From Rhabditoides inermis (taxonomy: Eukaryota > Nematoda > Chromadorea > Rhabditida > Rhabditidae): 64,000 nucleotides of DNA. Position 1 is the stretch's first letter. Each line of letters starts with the position of its first letter. The position numbers and the translations under genes were made by a program. The notes under the pieces were generated by a model. It had not been told where the DNA came from. It ran no database searches and saw only the letters and a list, made by a program, of their open reading frames with translations. Below, piece after piece: positions 43,801 through 55,970 of this stretch. The stretch spans positions 2,502,001 through 2,566,000 of the forward strand of contig CAWZYM010000331.1 of NCBI GenBank assembly GCA_963966185.1. The letters run 5' to 3'.

Positions 43801-46800
43801 ACGAATTGAGTTCGTAGTTCTACGAAATGAGTTCTTAGATCTACGAAATGAGTTCGAAGATCTACGAAATGAGTTCATAGATCTACGAAATGAGCTCCTA
43901 GTTCTACGAAATGAGTTCGTAGTTCTACGAAATCAGTTTGCAAATCTACCAAATGAGTTCGTAGATCTACGAAATGAGTTCGAAGTTTTACGAAATGAGT
44001 TCGGATATCTACGAAATGAGTTCGTAGATCTACGAAATGAGTTCGTAGTTTTACGAAATGAGTTCGTAAATCTACGAAATGAGTTCGTAGATCTACGAAA
44101 TGAGTTCGTAGATCCACGAAATGAGTGCGTAGATCTACGGAAGTTGTACGAAATGAGTTAGAGACCTACGAAATGAGTTCGTAGTTCTACGAAATGAGTT
44201 CTTAGATCTACGAAATGAGTTCGTAGTTCTACGAAATAAGTTCGTAGTTCTGCTTAATGAGTTCGTAGTTCTACGAAATAAGTTCGTAGTTCTACGAAAT
44301 GAGTTCGTAGTTCTACGAAATGAGTTCGTAGTGCTACGAAATGACTTCGTAGATCTACGAAATGAGTTCGTAAATCTACGAAATGAGTTCTTAGATCTAC
44401 GAAATGAGTTCGTAGATCTACGAAATGAGTTCGTAGATCCACGAAATAAGTTCGTAGATCCACGAAATAAGTTCGTAGATCCACGAAATAAGTTCGTAGA
44501 TCCACGAAATAAGTTCGTAGATCCACGAAATGAGTTCGTAGATCTACGAAATGAGTTCGTAGATCTACGAAATGAGTTCGTAGATACACGAAATAAGTTC
44601 GTAGATCTACGGAAGTTCTACGGAATGAGTTAGAGACCTACGAATTGAGTTCGTAGTTCTACGAAATGAGTTCATTAGTTCTACGAAACGAGTTCGTAGT
44701 TCTACTAAATGAGTTCGTAGATCTACGAATTGAGTTTGCAGTTCTACGAAATGAGTTCGTAGATCTACGAAATGAGTTCGTAGTTTTACGAAATGAGTTC
44801 GTAAATCTACGAAATGAGTTCGTAGATCTACGAAATGAGTTCGTAGATCCACGAAATGAGTGCGTAGATCTACGGAAGTTGTACGAAATGAGTTAGAGAC
44901 CTACGAAATGAGTTCGTAGTTCTACGAAATGAGTTCTTAGATCTACGAAATGAGTTCGTAGTTCTACGAAATAAGTTCGTAGTTCTGCTTAATGAGTTCG
45001 TAGTTCTACGAAATAAGTTCGTAGTTCTACGAAATGAGTTCGTAGTTCTACGAAATGAGTTCGTAGTGCTACGAAATGAGTTCGTAGATCTACGAAATGA
45101 GTTCGTAAATCTACGAAATGAGTTCTTAGATCTACGAAATGAGTTCGTAGATCTACGAAATGAGTTCGTAGATCCACGAAATAAGTTCGTAGATCCACGA
45201 AATAAGTTCGTAGATCCACGAAATGAGTTCGTAGATCTACGGAAGTTCTACGAAATGAGTTAGAGACCTACGAATTGAGTTCGTAGTTCTACGAAATGAG
45301 TTCTTAGATCTACGAAATGAGTTCGAAGATCTACGAAATGAGTTCATAGATCTACGAAATGAGCTCCTAGTTCTACGAAATGAGTTCGTAGTTCTACGAA
45401 ATCAGTTTGCAAATCTACCAAATGAGTTCGTAGATCTACGAAATGAGTTCGAAGTTTTACGAAATGAGTTCGGATATCTACGAAATGAGTTTGTAGATCT
45501 ACGAAATGAGTTCGTAGTTTTACGAAATGAGTTCGTAAATCTACGAAATGAGTTCGTAGATCTACGAAATGAGTTCGTAGATCCACGAAATGAGTGCGTA
45601 GATCTACGGAAGTTGTACGAATTGAGTTAGAGACCTACGAAATGAGTTCGAAGTTCTACGAAATAAGTTCGTAGTTCTGCTTAATGAGTTCGTAGTTCTA
45701 CGAAATAAGTTCGTAGTTCTACGAAATGAGTTCGTAGTTCTACGAAATGAGTTCGTAGTGCTACGAAATGACTTCGTAGATCTACGAAATGAGTTCGTAA
45801 ATCTTCGAAATGAGTTCTTAGATCTACGAAATGAGTTCGTAGATCTACGAAATGAGTTCGTAGATCCACGAAATAGGTTCGTAGATCCACGAAATAAGTT
45901 CGTAGATCCACGAAATGAGTTCGTAGATCTACGGAAGTTCTACGAAATGAGTTAGAGACCTACGAATTGAGTTCGTAGTTCTACGAAATGAGTTCTTAGA
46001 TCTACGAAATGAGTTCGAAGATCTACGAAATGAGTTCATAGATCTACGAAATGAGCTCCTAGTTCTACGAAATGAGTTCGTAGTTCTACGAAATCAGTTT
46101 GCAAATCTACCAAATGAGTTCGTAGATCTACGAAATGAGTTCGAAGTTTTACGAAATGAGTTCGGATGTCTACGAAATGAGTTCGTAGATCTACGAAATG
46201 AGTTCGTAGTTTTACGAAATGAGTTCTTAAATCTACGAAATGAGTTCGTAGATCTACGAAATGAGTTCGTAGATCCACGAAATGAGTGTGTAGATCTACG
46301 GAAGTTGTACGAAATGAGTTAGAGACCTACGAAATGAGTTCGTAGTTCTACGAAATGAGTTCTTAGATCTACGAAATGAGTTCGTAGTTCTACGAAATAA
46401 GTTCGTAGTTCTGCTTAATGAGTTCGTAGTTCTACGAAATAAGTTCGTAGTTCTACGAAATGAGTTCGTAGTTCTACGAAATGAGTTCGTAGTGCTACGA
46501 AATGACTTCGTAGATCTACGAAATGAGTTCGTAAATCTACGAAATGAGTTCTTAGATCTACGAAATGAGTTCGTAGATCTACGAAATGAGTTCGTAGATC
46601 CACGAAATAAGTTCGTAGATCCACGAAATAAGTTCGTAGATCCACGAAATGAGTTCGTAGATCTACGGAAGTTCTACGAAATGAGTTAGAGACCTACGAA
46701 TTGAGTTCGTAGTTCTACGAAATGAGTTCTTAGATCTACGAAATGAGTTCGAAGATCTACGAAATGAGTTCATAGATCTACGAAATGAGCTCCTAGTTCT

Positions 46801-48834
46801 ACGAAATGAGTTCGTAGTTCTACGAAATCAGTTTGCAAATCTACCAAATGAGTTCGTAGATCTACGAAATGAGTTCGAAGTTTTACGAAATGAGTTCGGA
46901 TATCTACGAAATGAGTTCGTAGATCTACGAAATGAGTTCGTAGTTTTACGAAATGAGTTCGTAAATCTACGAAATGAGTTCGTAGATCTACGAAATGAGT
47001 TCGTAGATCCACGAAATGAGTGCGTAGATCTACGGAAGTTGTACGAAATGAGTTAGAGACCTACGAAATGAGTTCGTAGTTCTACGAAATGAGTTCTTAG
47101 ATCTACGAAATGAGTTCGTAGTTCTACGAAATAAGTTCGTAGTTCTGCTTAATGAGTTCGTAGTTCTACGAAATAAGTTCGTAGTTCTACGAAATGAGTT
47201 GTTCGTAGTTCTACGAAATGAGTTCGTAGTGCTACGAAATGACTTCGTAGATCTACGAAATGAGTTCGTAAATCTACGAAATGAGTTCTTAGATCTACGA
47301 AATGAGTTCGTAGATCTACGAAATGAGTTCGTAGATCCACGAAATAAGTTCGTAGATCCACGAAATAAGTTCGTAGATCCACGAAATGAGTTCGTAGATC
47401 TACGGAAGTTCTACGAAATGAGTTAGAGACCTACGAATTGAGTTCGTAGTTCTACGAAATGAGTTCGTAGATTCACGAAATGAGTTCGTAGATCTACGAA
47501 ATGAGTTCGTAGTTCTACGAAATGAGTTCGTAGATCTACGAAATGAGTTCGTAGATACACGAAATGAGTTCGTAGATCTACGGAAGTTCTACGAAATGAG
47601 TTAGAGACCTACGAATTGAGTTCGTAGATCTACGAAATGAGTTCGTAGTTCTACGAAATGAGTTCGTAGTGCTACGAAATGAGTTCGTAGATCTACGAAA
47701 TGAGTTCGTAAATCTACGAACTCATTTCGTAGATCTACGAACTCATTTCGTAGATTTGTAATCTCATTTCGTAGAACTACGAACTCATTTCGTAGATTTG
47801 CAAACTCATTTCGTAAAACTACGAACTCGTAGATCCACGAAATGAGTGCGTAAATCTACGGAAGTTGTACGAAATGAGTTAGACACCTACGAATTGAGTT
47901 CGTAGTTCTACGAAATGAGTTCTTAGATCTACGAAATGAGTTCGTAGTTCTACGAAATAAGTTCGTAGTTCTGCTAAATGAGTTCGTAGTTCTACGAAAT
48001 AAGTTCGTAGTTCTACGAAATGAGTTCGTAGTTCTACGAAATGAGTTCGTAGTTCTACGAAATGAGTTCGTATATCTACGAAATGAGTTCGTAGATCTAC
48101 GAAATGAGTTCTTAGATCTACGAAATGAGTTCGTAGATCTACGAAATGAGTTCGTAGATTCACGAAAAGAGTTCGTAGATCTACGTTCTACGAAATGAGT
48201 TCGTAGTTCTACAAAATGAGTTCGTAGATCTACGAAATAAGTTCGTAGATCTACGAAATGAGTTCTTAGAGCTACGAAATGAGTTCGTAGATCTACGAAA
48301 TGAGTTCGTAGATCTACGAAATGAGTTCGTAGATCTACGAAATGAGTTCGTAGTTCTACGAAATGAGTTCGTAGATCTACGAAATGAGTTCGTAGATCTA
48401 CGAAATGAGTTCGTAGATCTACGAAATGAGTTCGTAGATCTACGAAATGAGTTCGTGGATCTACGAAATGAGTTCGTAGATCTACGAAATGAGATCTACG
48501 AAATGAGTTCGTAGTTCTACGAAATGAAAAGTTCTACGAAATAAGTTCGTAGTTCTACGAAATGAGTTCGTAGTTCTACGAAATGAGTTCGTAGTTCTAC
48601 GAAATGAGTTCGTAGATCTACGAAATGAGTTCGTAGATACACGAAATGAGTTCGTAGATCTACGGAAGTTCTACGAAATGAGTTAGAGACCTACGAATTG
48701 AGTTCGTAGTTCTACGAAATGAGTTCTTAGATCTACGAAATGAGTTCATAGATCTACGAAATGAGTTCATAGATCTCATTTCGTAGAACTAATGAACTCA
48801 TTTCGTAGAACTACTAACTCATTTCGTAGAGCTG
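40810..48834. repeat. 21-bp palindromic satellite, block 3 with higher-order repeats
   Basis: Same unit; here the junction word GAAGTTNTACGAAATGAG then TTAGAGACCTACGA recurs at about 40818, 41189, 41550, 41921, 42413, 42674, 43040, 43411, 43774, 44145, 44617, 44878, 45243, 45611, 45935, 46306, 46669, 47040 and 47403. Spacings of 371 and about 363 alternate, giving a 734-bp higher-order repeat, with larger blocks repeating at about 2.2 kb. Units turn to the opposite orientation at 47718-47827 and at the extreme right end, 48776-48834. Confidence 0.97.
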
Positions 48835-48875
48835 TTCTATTAGTGAGAAATCATTTGCATTACATTTTTTTCCAG

Positions 48876-50460
48876 GATGCGATGGTGGATGAGCCGGCAG
48901 AGCAGCCGGACGGGCGCACTCCGTCCTCATCGTTCGTTCCCATGGAGGAAGAGCAGGAGCAGACGGAGCCGGAGGTGAGGATAATGGGTGCATGCAGTAG
49001 GGCCAAGGTCTATTAGGCTAACGCGGCGGGAACACAGTTTTTAGTTAGAAATCTAGGCTGGTGTGACAATTATTTCGCGCTTATGTTTTCTGCGCGGTGG
49101 TTTACGAGAAAACGGGATGTTGTGGAACGTGTTTTGAGCGTTGTAATAGAGATAACTCAGTAACTCGGTATGATATAGATGGGGTTCGACGTTGTTTTGT
49201 CAACATGAAAACATCTTTCAGCGGGTTTTGATATTTCTCACCCTAATGTCTCTCGTGAAAAGAATGAAACTGATCAGCGAGCCTACTCTGAACGTTTGTG
49301 CGTGACAAAACGATGTTGTTTCAAACGTGTAGAACGAAAGATCTACGTGTATGGTGTATGTCTATGTCATATGCAGAAATTATCATTGCACGGGCCTAAC
49401 GAACAATACTATTATTAAAAGCATGCTTAAAGAAATAAGCGCAAATTATATAACTTATGCTTTATCGAGCACCGCGTAGTGTAGTGGTTAGCGATGTTCG
49501 CTATGCTCGGTTGGTCAGGGGTTCGTTCCCCTTCCCGGGTGCTTGACCGTACCAAGGTGATAAATTGGTAGCAGTCCGCTGCGAAGGTAACCCGCAGGGT
49601 AGGCCATCCACGCATTATCACCTTTTACGCTCTATCAGTCACCATGATTCGAGGCGTGTGAGCTCCGTTCTTGCTCGCAGGTTCCTCTCCAGAATAAATG
49701 TTTTGCTCTTGTAAACATGAACTGTTGTGGAAGGTTGTGGCACAAATAAGTCGCCACCAGCTTTTAAGAAACACATCTGGAGATTGATTGTCGATTCTTC
49801 AGGACGAGTGTGCGAGGGAGGTGGCGAGCGCGAGCGCGGCTGTCGCGCAAGCTACGCATCGCATCAGTAGGAAGAACAAGGTAGGTTTTAATGTTCGAGT
49901 TCAATTTTTTTTATTATTATTCTGTTTATCGTAATCTGACTGGCGTGCTCTCAGTTAGTATTGACGTCATTTGCATATTGATCATGACTAGACGATAGTT
50001 GATTGTGATCTGAACAAATTTTGATAATAATATCGTGTGGTTATCTAAGGATTCACATGAGTAACTCATACCGCCACCTGGTCAAGGTGAGCAGCCGTGA
50101 ATTTATAAGCGGAGTACGTCCACTCTCATTTCCCTTTTTCCGAAATAGAGCGTCAATTCCGGCTGACACAACCGATCCTCGAAAATTGACGCCATAAAAT
50201 GGACTTGTCTCGCAAATGCGAGTAGTCTTCATTCAAATGTATATTCAATGAAAACGGTTGACACCATCTCATGGCAGCGCCGTGATAAAACATGTGTGTA
50301 AGCATACGCTTCCTATACCAAAGAACTCATTAGTACTTGATAGAACTCATTATACAGAAGATGAGAAGGATCGGAAAAGAAAAGTAGTCATATGACGTGT
50401 GCTACTTGACTTTTTCTTGCAGACGAGCGGAGTGCTGGACAGGGCCAGCGCCATGGACTC
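48876..50460 (+). CDS. Exons of an unidentified + strand gene
   Basis: Three exons with good splice sites: 48876-48974 (DAMVDEPAEQPDGRTPSSSF, then acidic), 49803-49880 (DECAREVASASAAVAQATHR) and 50423-50460 (TSGVLDRASAMDS). Phases are 0, 0 and 2; the last fits the exon at 59837 (needs phase 2), so they may be one gene with a 9.4-kb intron. The acidic, then Ala-rich sequence shows no domain I can name. Upstream exons must lie beyond the satellite. Confidence 0.45.
48975..49466. other. Intron sequence with a short dispersed repeat
   Basis: The stretch GCATGCAGTAGGGCCAAGG and then TAGGCTAACGC (48990-49025) recurs at 50655-50695. Otherwise no feature. Confidence 0.5.
49467..49700 (+). mobile_element. 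tRNA-derived SINE
   Basis: The head GTAGTGTAGTGGTTAGCG has an A box, GGGGTTCGTTCCCC a B box, and AGCACC pairs with GGTGCT as an acceptor-like stem. The body from ACCAAGGTGATAAATTGG matches the copy at 7625. It lies in the intron of the gene above. Confidence 0.6.
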
Positions 50461-50510
50461 GTGAGTTGGGTAGAAGGGAGGATTGCGCAGTCGCCGATAC
50501 GAGTAAAGGG

Positions 50511-50513
<3 letters not shown>

Positions 50514-50576
<63 letters not shown>
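50514..50576. repeat. (TA)n microsatellite
   Basis: Pure TA tract of about 62 bp. Confidence 0.97.
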
Positions 50577-50583
<7 letters not shown>

Positions 50584-50748
50584 CAGAGTTCAGAGATTTA
50601 TCCGGAATCGTTATAGCTGTACATGACATTGCAATCACAACAATATGAATGGAAGCATGCAGTGGGGCCAAGATCTTGGTAGGCTAACGCCGGGGGATTA
50701 CAGTTTAGCAATCGAGGTTAGTGGTGGACGACGATTTTTGATCGATAA

Positions 50749-50960
50749 TCAATCGATACTTGATCGATAGTCAGTCCAATCCATTAGAGTATCATAGTAG
50801 ACGGTGGAGAGGCTCCGGATGTTCCTTTGCTCCCACGTAGTCGCATGTATCTCCTCGAGCCAGTAGTACTGCATCCTCGTGAGCTTCTGCATCGCCTTGC
50901 TCAAGGGTACTCGCGCAGGATCATTTAGTCGAACCGACCGCACAGCGCGGGGAAAGAAGA
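50749..50960 (-). CDS. Possible C-terminal exon, unidentified
   Basis: The minus strand encodes about 65 residues (NDPARVPLSKAMQKLTRMQY, then WLEEIHATTWEQRNIRSLST) before a stop at 50749. Codon pattern and amphipathic helices look protein-like, but no family, no clear acceptor and no partner exons were found. Confidence 0.3.
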
Positions 50961-50989
50961 AATAAATGACTATGAGCAAACATTTATGA

Positions 50990-51250
50990 CTATGAGCAAA
51001 CATTTTAAAAGTTTCTAGGCATTATTACGAGCATTGTTTATGGCTAAATAATGTATAAGAACGTTCAAACGTCACACATTAGAAGTGAAACGCCTAAATT
51101 TAAAGTGGAGGGAACGTCCTATCAAAGTGGAGGGATCGTTCATGGTAGGTGGAGGAATCGTTCATGGAAATGGAGGAATCGTCCTTTGCACTCAAACTAA
51201 AAATTGTGGAGGGAACGTCCTACATCCGGTTGACACGCTTAAAAAAGGTG
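50990..51250. repeat. Degenerate GTGGAGGGAACGTCC repeats
   Basis: GTGGAGG[G/A]A[A/T]CGT[C/T]C occurs about five times between 51104 and 51225 at irregular spacing of about 18-50 bp, ending beside the MULE-type MITE. Confidence 0.55.
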
Positions 51251-51261
51251 TATCCTGTATT

Positions 51262-51813
51262 AGGAACCACAACGTGAGTTGCAGAGAGCCCGGCGAAATC
51301 ATGTAACATTTTCTCACTGGACACATGACGTGCTCTTATTAGCATAGAACGATTCGCCATTTCGCGCAGATTCTAACGGTATCTCATTTATGGGATCATG
51401 TACCCTGTAAAGTAGTTAAAATCGGTAAAAAGTGATACGATGACGTCATATTTTGTTGATCTAGCCGCCATCGCTCAAAGTGAGTAATGAAAAATGCTAA
51501 ATTAAGAGACGTATTTCATCGAGTACTTATCGATTACAGTCAAACAAAACCTAGTGGTACTATTATAAACGGATATGTTCATTATTTTTTTTTATCGATG
51601 ACGTCATCAGTGCTTTGATCTAGCCGCCCTCTGTCGCACTTTCCCTATGTGAGCGCGCGCTTCGGGGCGCGGCGCCGTGCGGAATTAGAGCGCAATGTGA
51701 ACTATGAACCCTACGAGCATTATATATTTTTGAAATCAGCTTTAAATGGACCACATTTATGAACTCATTGCTATACTATATCCAAATATTTGAAAATCGC
51801 ATTGTGGTCCCTA
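51262..51813. mobile_element. MULE-type MITE, copy 2
   Basis: Same element as 40260-40809, with a perfect 10-bp target duplication ATCCTGTATT (51252-51261 and 51814-51823). Non-coding. Confidence 0.9.
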
Positions 51814-51972
51814 ATCCTGTATTTTCCAATGTCAATGGTTTGAGGGGAGGCGTTGATGTGGGGTGGGGTGGGTGTGATTGTTCGGCCGCTCCCGTTTCCT
51901 CGGCAGTGCCCAGCGCACCAACTCGCCCTCACTCGGCTGAACCCACGCGTCCCTATTGAGAAAGCATAAAGC

Positions 51973-52206
51973 ATGACGGCTGCCGGACCCCTAGCAAAAA
52001 AAACATGGAGCCTGGATATCACCACACGTGCCCGTTCCGAACAACACGCATGCTTGGTCGTAGCGCGTGAAGATGATGCGCCCGAGGAAACCTTTATAGA
52101 AGGTGGTATACAATATCCCGTGCGATTTCAGCTCTGCGAAAGCACATTCGCCCTGTCTCTCAGTCAGTCAGAAAACAATCTTAATATGACGAGTATATTG
52201 AGATAA
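51973..52206 (+). CDS. Small open frame of uncertain status
   Basis: 77 residues from MTAAGPLAKKTWSLDITTRA to a stop; contains EETFIEGGIQYPVRFQLCES. No family recognised, no splice partner; may be a first exon or chance. Confidence 0.2.
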   Translation: MTAAGPLAKKTWSLDITTRARSEQHACLVVAREDDAPEETFIEGGIQYPVRFQLCESTFALSLSQSENNLNMTSILR

Positions 52207-52631
52207 CATAACGTCATATATGTGAGTTATAGACATCACAGTCATCTTGTTCAAAATCGGAATCGATTCCCAGCGGCATTTACGTGTTTCTTCCTTGTGC
52301 TCATCAGCCTATGAAGAAAACTCACGTAATGTCTTTGAACAAATGCTTTGGAAAAATGAAACGGATTCCGAAGGTGTTTTTCGGTTATCATGAGTAAGCC
52401 ACAAATGAGACACAGCTGGTGACCAAAATACGACATGAAGACAAAGACGACTATGGAACCCCTCAGTCGTTGTGAAACTTGTGTCGACTAATAAACATTT
52501 TAAACCTTGTACACTCTCACTGCCCACACTGTACACGAGGCAAGAAATGATTGTGAAAAATTCAATTCGCTAAACCTAAACGCATATTTGAAGAAGAAAA
52601 CAAGCTGCTCGAAAAAAATCCTTCTCTCTCT

Positions 52632-52683
<52 letters not shown>

Positions 52684-52846
52684 CTTTCTCTTTCGAGTCT
52701 ATGCTGTCCTTGCACTAACACTCTCATCATCCGAAGGGGCTTTGAAATGTCAAATCAGAAGTACTGTATCGGGAGTCTCTTATTTCACAATCAAGAAAAA
52801 AACACACATAATTTTATTTAACCACATCGCTTTATTGTTGATTTGT
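52207..52846. other. Spacer with (TC)n at 52620-52676
   Basis: No gene recognised; a CT microsatellite of about 57 bp is the only feature. Confidence 0.6.
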
Positions 52847-54261
52847 TCACGAGGCGACGAATGAATTGGGCAGGTCTCGAGCTCTCACTCTCTTCTTTCG
52901 AAGAAGCGCTCTTCTATTGCTGTTGAACGAATTCACAAGAATGTGCAAGCTGGCATAATAGGTGAATAAATATGAACTGTTCCTTCTTTCACTCACAGAT
53001 TGAGACTGTGGCACATCATCCAAGGAAATGTGGTGAACGAAAAGCGGAGAACTTCGTTTTCCAAAAAGTTGTCTCCAACATAATACAATACGAGAAAACC
53101 AATTAGAAGAAGAGACGTGACAGTGGACTAAATACGTATTGATGAAACAAGTGTGATTGAACCAACTATACCTGATACAGCAACGATTTTTGAACTTTTT
53201 TCTCCGAGTTTTTGTTCATAAAATTCTTTGTGTTGTAAAAGTAATAGTACGTGTAAGAATACATGAGTATCAAACATGTGACCAGTGTAACGTTACCAGA
53301 AAAATCTGAACGCATCACATTTTATATACTTATATGTCCGTAACACATACCTATGAACCAGTTATAGAATAACCCACACGGATGATTAGGGAAAGAAAAG
53401 CCAATATTTTCTGGATTGAAACGGAAACTGCATGTTTCTGGAAAATAAATGAGGTTATAACTATGAAAATAACAGAAAAAATAGTACAGCAAACCTTGAA
53501 TCATTTGCGGTAAACACAGCAGTATCGATAATGTAAAAGCCACTATCAGAAAGATTGTTGCATGTTGACGGTCGTACTGTTTGTGATACCTAAAACCAAA
53601 CGTACAATTTATATGTTTTGAGAAACATACCGTATTGGCCAGCGAATAGCCACCAATCGATTGATAGCAATGAGAAAATGTGTTGAGAAAGCAAGACATT
53701 GTCCAACATAAATGATCACTCCCAAAACTGATGGCAGATTTGTATTCTCCAGTTTACTGAAACTTTCTTTTCTTTTTTGACGCAATTTTGATTTTGGATA
53801 GTTTGCGAAACTATTTCATGACAGTACGTGATGCAAACATAATGTTTACAAAATTTTCTCCAACTACGACTAGCCGCTGCTATAAAAAAAAAACTACGCA
53901 GTGACATGCAGACTGCTGTTTACTGTAAACCATCATTCTCTATTTGGTGCACTCAAAACTCCACGTTGCAATGGAGTGACAGCAAAATGTTCTACTATTC
54001 ACGTACTGTATTGTATAACTCACAAGTAAATTGTTGATGCACACAGAATGAATATGAGACTGTTATAAGCATCGTATGTTGCCAAGGCAAGAATGAGTGT
54101 ATTGCAAGAGTCCATTGTGAATTGTTTACTATACACGAGAATGAGTGCATAGCAAACCAACCCAAACAATCCGGTCTGATAAAGGTTCATTTAAAATGCG
54201 AACGTTATCCTGAACCTACCACACACATGAGAATACTGCCCGCTTCATTCAACTCCACCAT
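52847..54261 (-). CDS. Seven-transmembrane chemoreceptor, SRX/SRT-like, 8 exons, 289 aa
   Basis: Nematode serpentine receptor, presumably acting in sensory-neuron cilia. Exons: 54261-54220, 54175-54024, 53756-53632, 53590-53495, 53437-53351, 53305-53172, 53127-52997 and 52949-52847; all GT-AG, in phase, 870 nt with stop. Membrane segments: TM1 about 15-30 (GLFGLVCYALILVY), TM2 about 39-62, TM3 about 75-96, followed by NRLVAIRWP (97-105) where rhodopsins have DRY, TM4 about 118-136 (IFLIVAFTLSILLCL), a second outer loop with the Cys pair CSFRFN...PCG, TM5 (VTLVTCLILMYSYTYYYFY), TM6 (SLLLIGFLVLYYV), TM7 with FPWMMCHSLNLLHILVN, and a basic tail. Length is close to that of the family. Introns of 43-50 nt except 1-3. 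The start Met is the only one ahead of TM1. Degenerate relatives lie at 59136 and 60258. Confidence 0.85.
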
Positions 54262-55323
54262 ATCACAAAGATCTATTGCAAATTGGCACTAAACCGCTTA
54301 CACAACTGAATTTGAATTAGACTGAATCAGATTTAGTTAGCACTAAACGAGTGTAATGAGATAAAGTCAGAAAAAGGAGAGGAGGGAGGAAATCGCTAAT
54401 TTCTCTGGGGAACACAGTACGGAGTGGCTGAGTGAGTGCTAGTTCTCACATTTCACATATATCACGCTTGTAGTATTTACGTTTCCACTGAGAATAACTA
54501 GTAGTGGTGTGGTGAGGCAAACAACATGTGACCAGTGTAACGTTACCAGAAAAATCTGAAAAATCAAAGCCAGCTTATCGGAAAGCTAATAAAATGGGGT
54601 TGATCTCACCCGATCCCTCTATTTCCGCCTGCTTCGCCCTTTAATTATATTCATATGTCTTTCACAGACCGAAACCGCAATTTGACAGGTCTCTTTTACT
54701 CACCACACTCAAATAAATCACGCACACATGTGGTAAAAACACTCCTACGCATACGGAACTTTTGACGATACGGAACTTTTGAACCATAAGAAAGAGAAAC
54801 GAGTCAGAAAATAGGAAGGGTATAGTGGAACAAGACTGTGTAGTCTGTTAATACTTGAACGTTCCTTGAATAATAAACAATCACAAACATATCATTTGAA
54901 AAGTACAGACATGAAAAACAGCTGAATACGATGCAGCTGGCAAACACCGAAATGGGAGTGTTTCTGTATAGTATATTCATTTTGTGTTTATGTATAGTAT
55001 ATTTATATTTTATATTTTATCTTTTGTATATGCGAACAATCTCTAAAAAGTACTAACAAAGTACTAACAAAAAAAGTACACACATCACTAAAAAGTACTA
55101 ACACTAGCCTGCTCTCCTCTCTATAAAAATACTTTAAAATGTGAGTAGTCAAAGGAAACGTGAAAATGGGTGAAATATAAAGAAATATCGATAACTGTGT
55201 GAGTCATTTTTCTAGTTTCTGTCTCCCTGCGTGGTTCGGTGACTCGCTTATCTGAACCACGCAACTATATTACACGACCATTCAATCTTACACTTGGAAA
55301 TCGCATTCTGCCACAACTCTTAA
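54262..55323. other. No gene recognised; one receptor-derived fragment
   Basis: 54524-54558 repeats the start of receptor exon 6 (GTGACCAGTGTAACGTTACC) in the same orientation as 53280-53312. The rest is AT-rich with no coding signal. Confidence 0.55.
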
Positions 55324-55344
55324 ATGAATCTATACGATCTGGTG

Positions 55345-55396
<52 letters not shown>

Positions 55397-55970
55397 ACCC
55401 TTCCTTCCAGATCCCTCTCTCCCTCCCCCTCCTCCTCTCTGTTTCCTGTTTCGTCTTCTGCATGAAATACAAATCCAAAACCGAGAAATCGACTTCCACA
55501 ATGAAACCACTCAAGAACATGGAACACAAACCCGCATCCGTCTCATCTGCGTCTAGCGGGTACGGTATACTGTACATTGTATTAGGTATACGGTACTTTG
55601 CAGTTCGGCTGACCCAGTGAAACCTACAATGATTCGCCTTCGAAATCTCTCCGAAGAATCTCAGCTCTCGAAATCGATGCTCAACGGACCATCCAGCGAA
55701 TTGGAAAGCATACGTACTGTAATCTACCGTATACAAAAGATTTCAAAGTACAGTAATCTTGCAGCGGACCCGTTCCTTGCTGCTAATAAGAAGAAAGAGA
55801 GGGCGAAGAGAGAGGAGGGAGAAATGGGAGACCTCCGGACCGCGACTGCCCCGCTCCTTCCAGACTCCGCCCAACAAGCCCCGCCTCTCGCAAGCTCCGC
55901 CTCCTCAGTTCCGCCCACTTCGAGCGCCCCGGTGCTTGTCAATCAAGAAGACAAAACGGAAAAGGTTTGA
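55324..55970 (+). CDS. Small single-pass membrane protein, 4 exons, 160 aa, complete
   Basis: Exons 55324-55341, 55411-55559, 55604-55713 and 55765-55970 join in phase to 483 nt. The 6-codon first exon (MNLYDL) is preceded by an in-frame TAA, fixing the start. Residues about 6-23 (LIPLSLPLLLSVSCFVF) form a signal-anchor helix followed by basic residues (MKYKSKTEK), so the long C-terminal part is predicted cytosolic: Ser-rich, a highly charged helix (NKKKERAKREEGEM) and a Pro/Ala/Ser-rich end finishing EDKTEKV. No family recognised. Intron 1 carries a (TC)n tract (55342-55393) without loss of phase. GC content of the last exon is higher than its surroundings. Confidence 0.65.

Noticed and set aside
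29935..48834. Long open reading frames up to 531 residues on both strands (FVDLRNE, FRRSTNS, THFVDLR repeats)
   Set aside because: They follow from a 21-bp (7-codon) palindromic unit without stops; no start context, no splice structure, both strands equally open.
29935..48834. CRISPR-like array of palindromic repeats
   Set aside because: No unique spacers: the 5-bp ATGAG is constant. Genome is eukaryotic.
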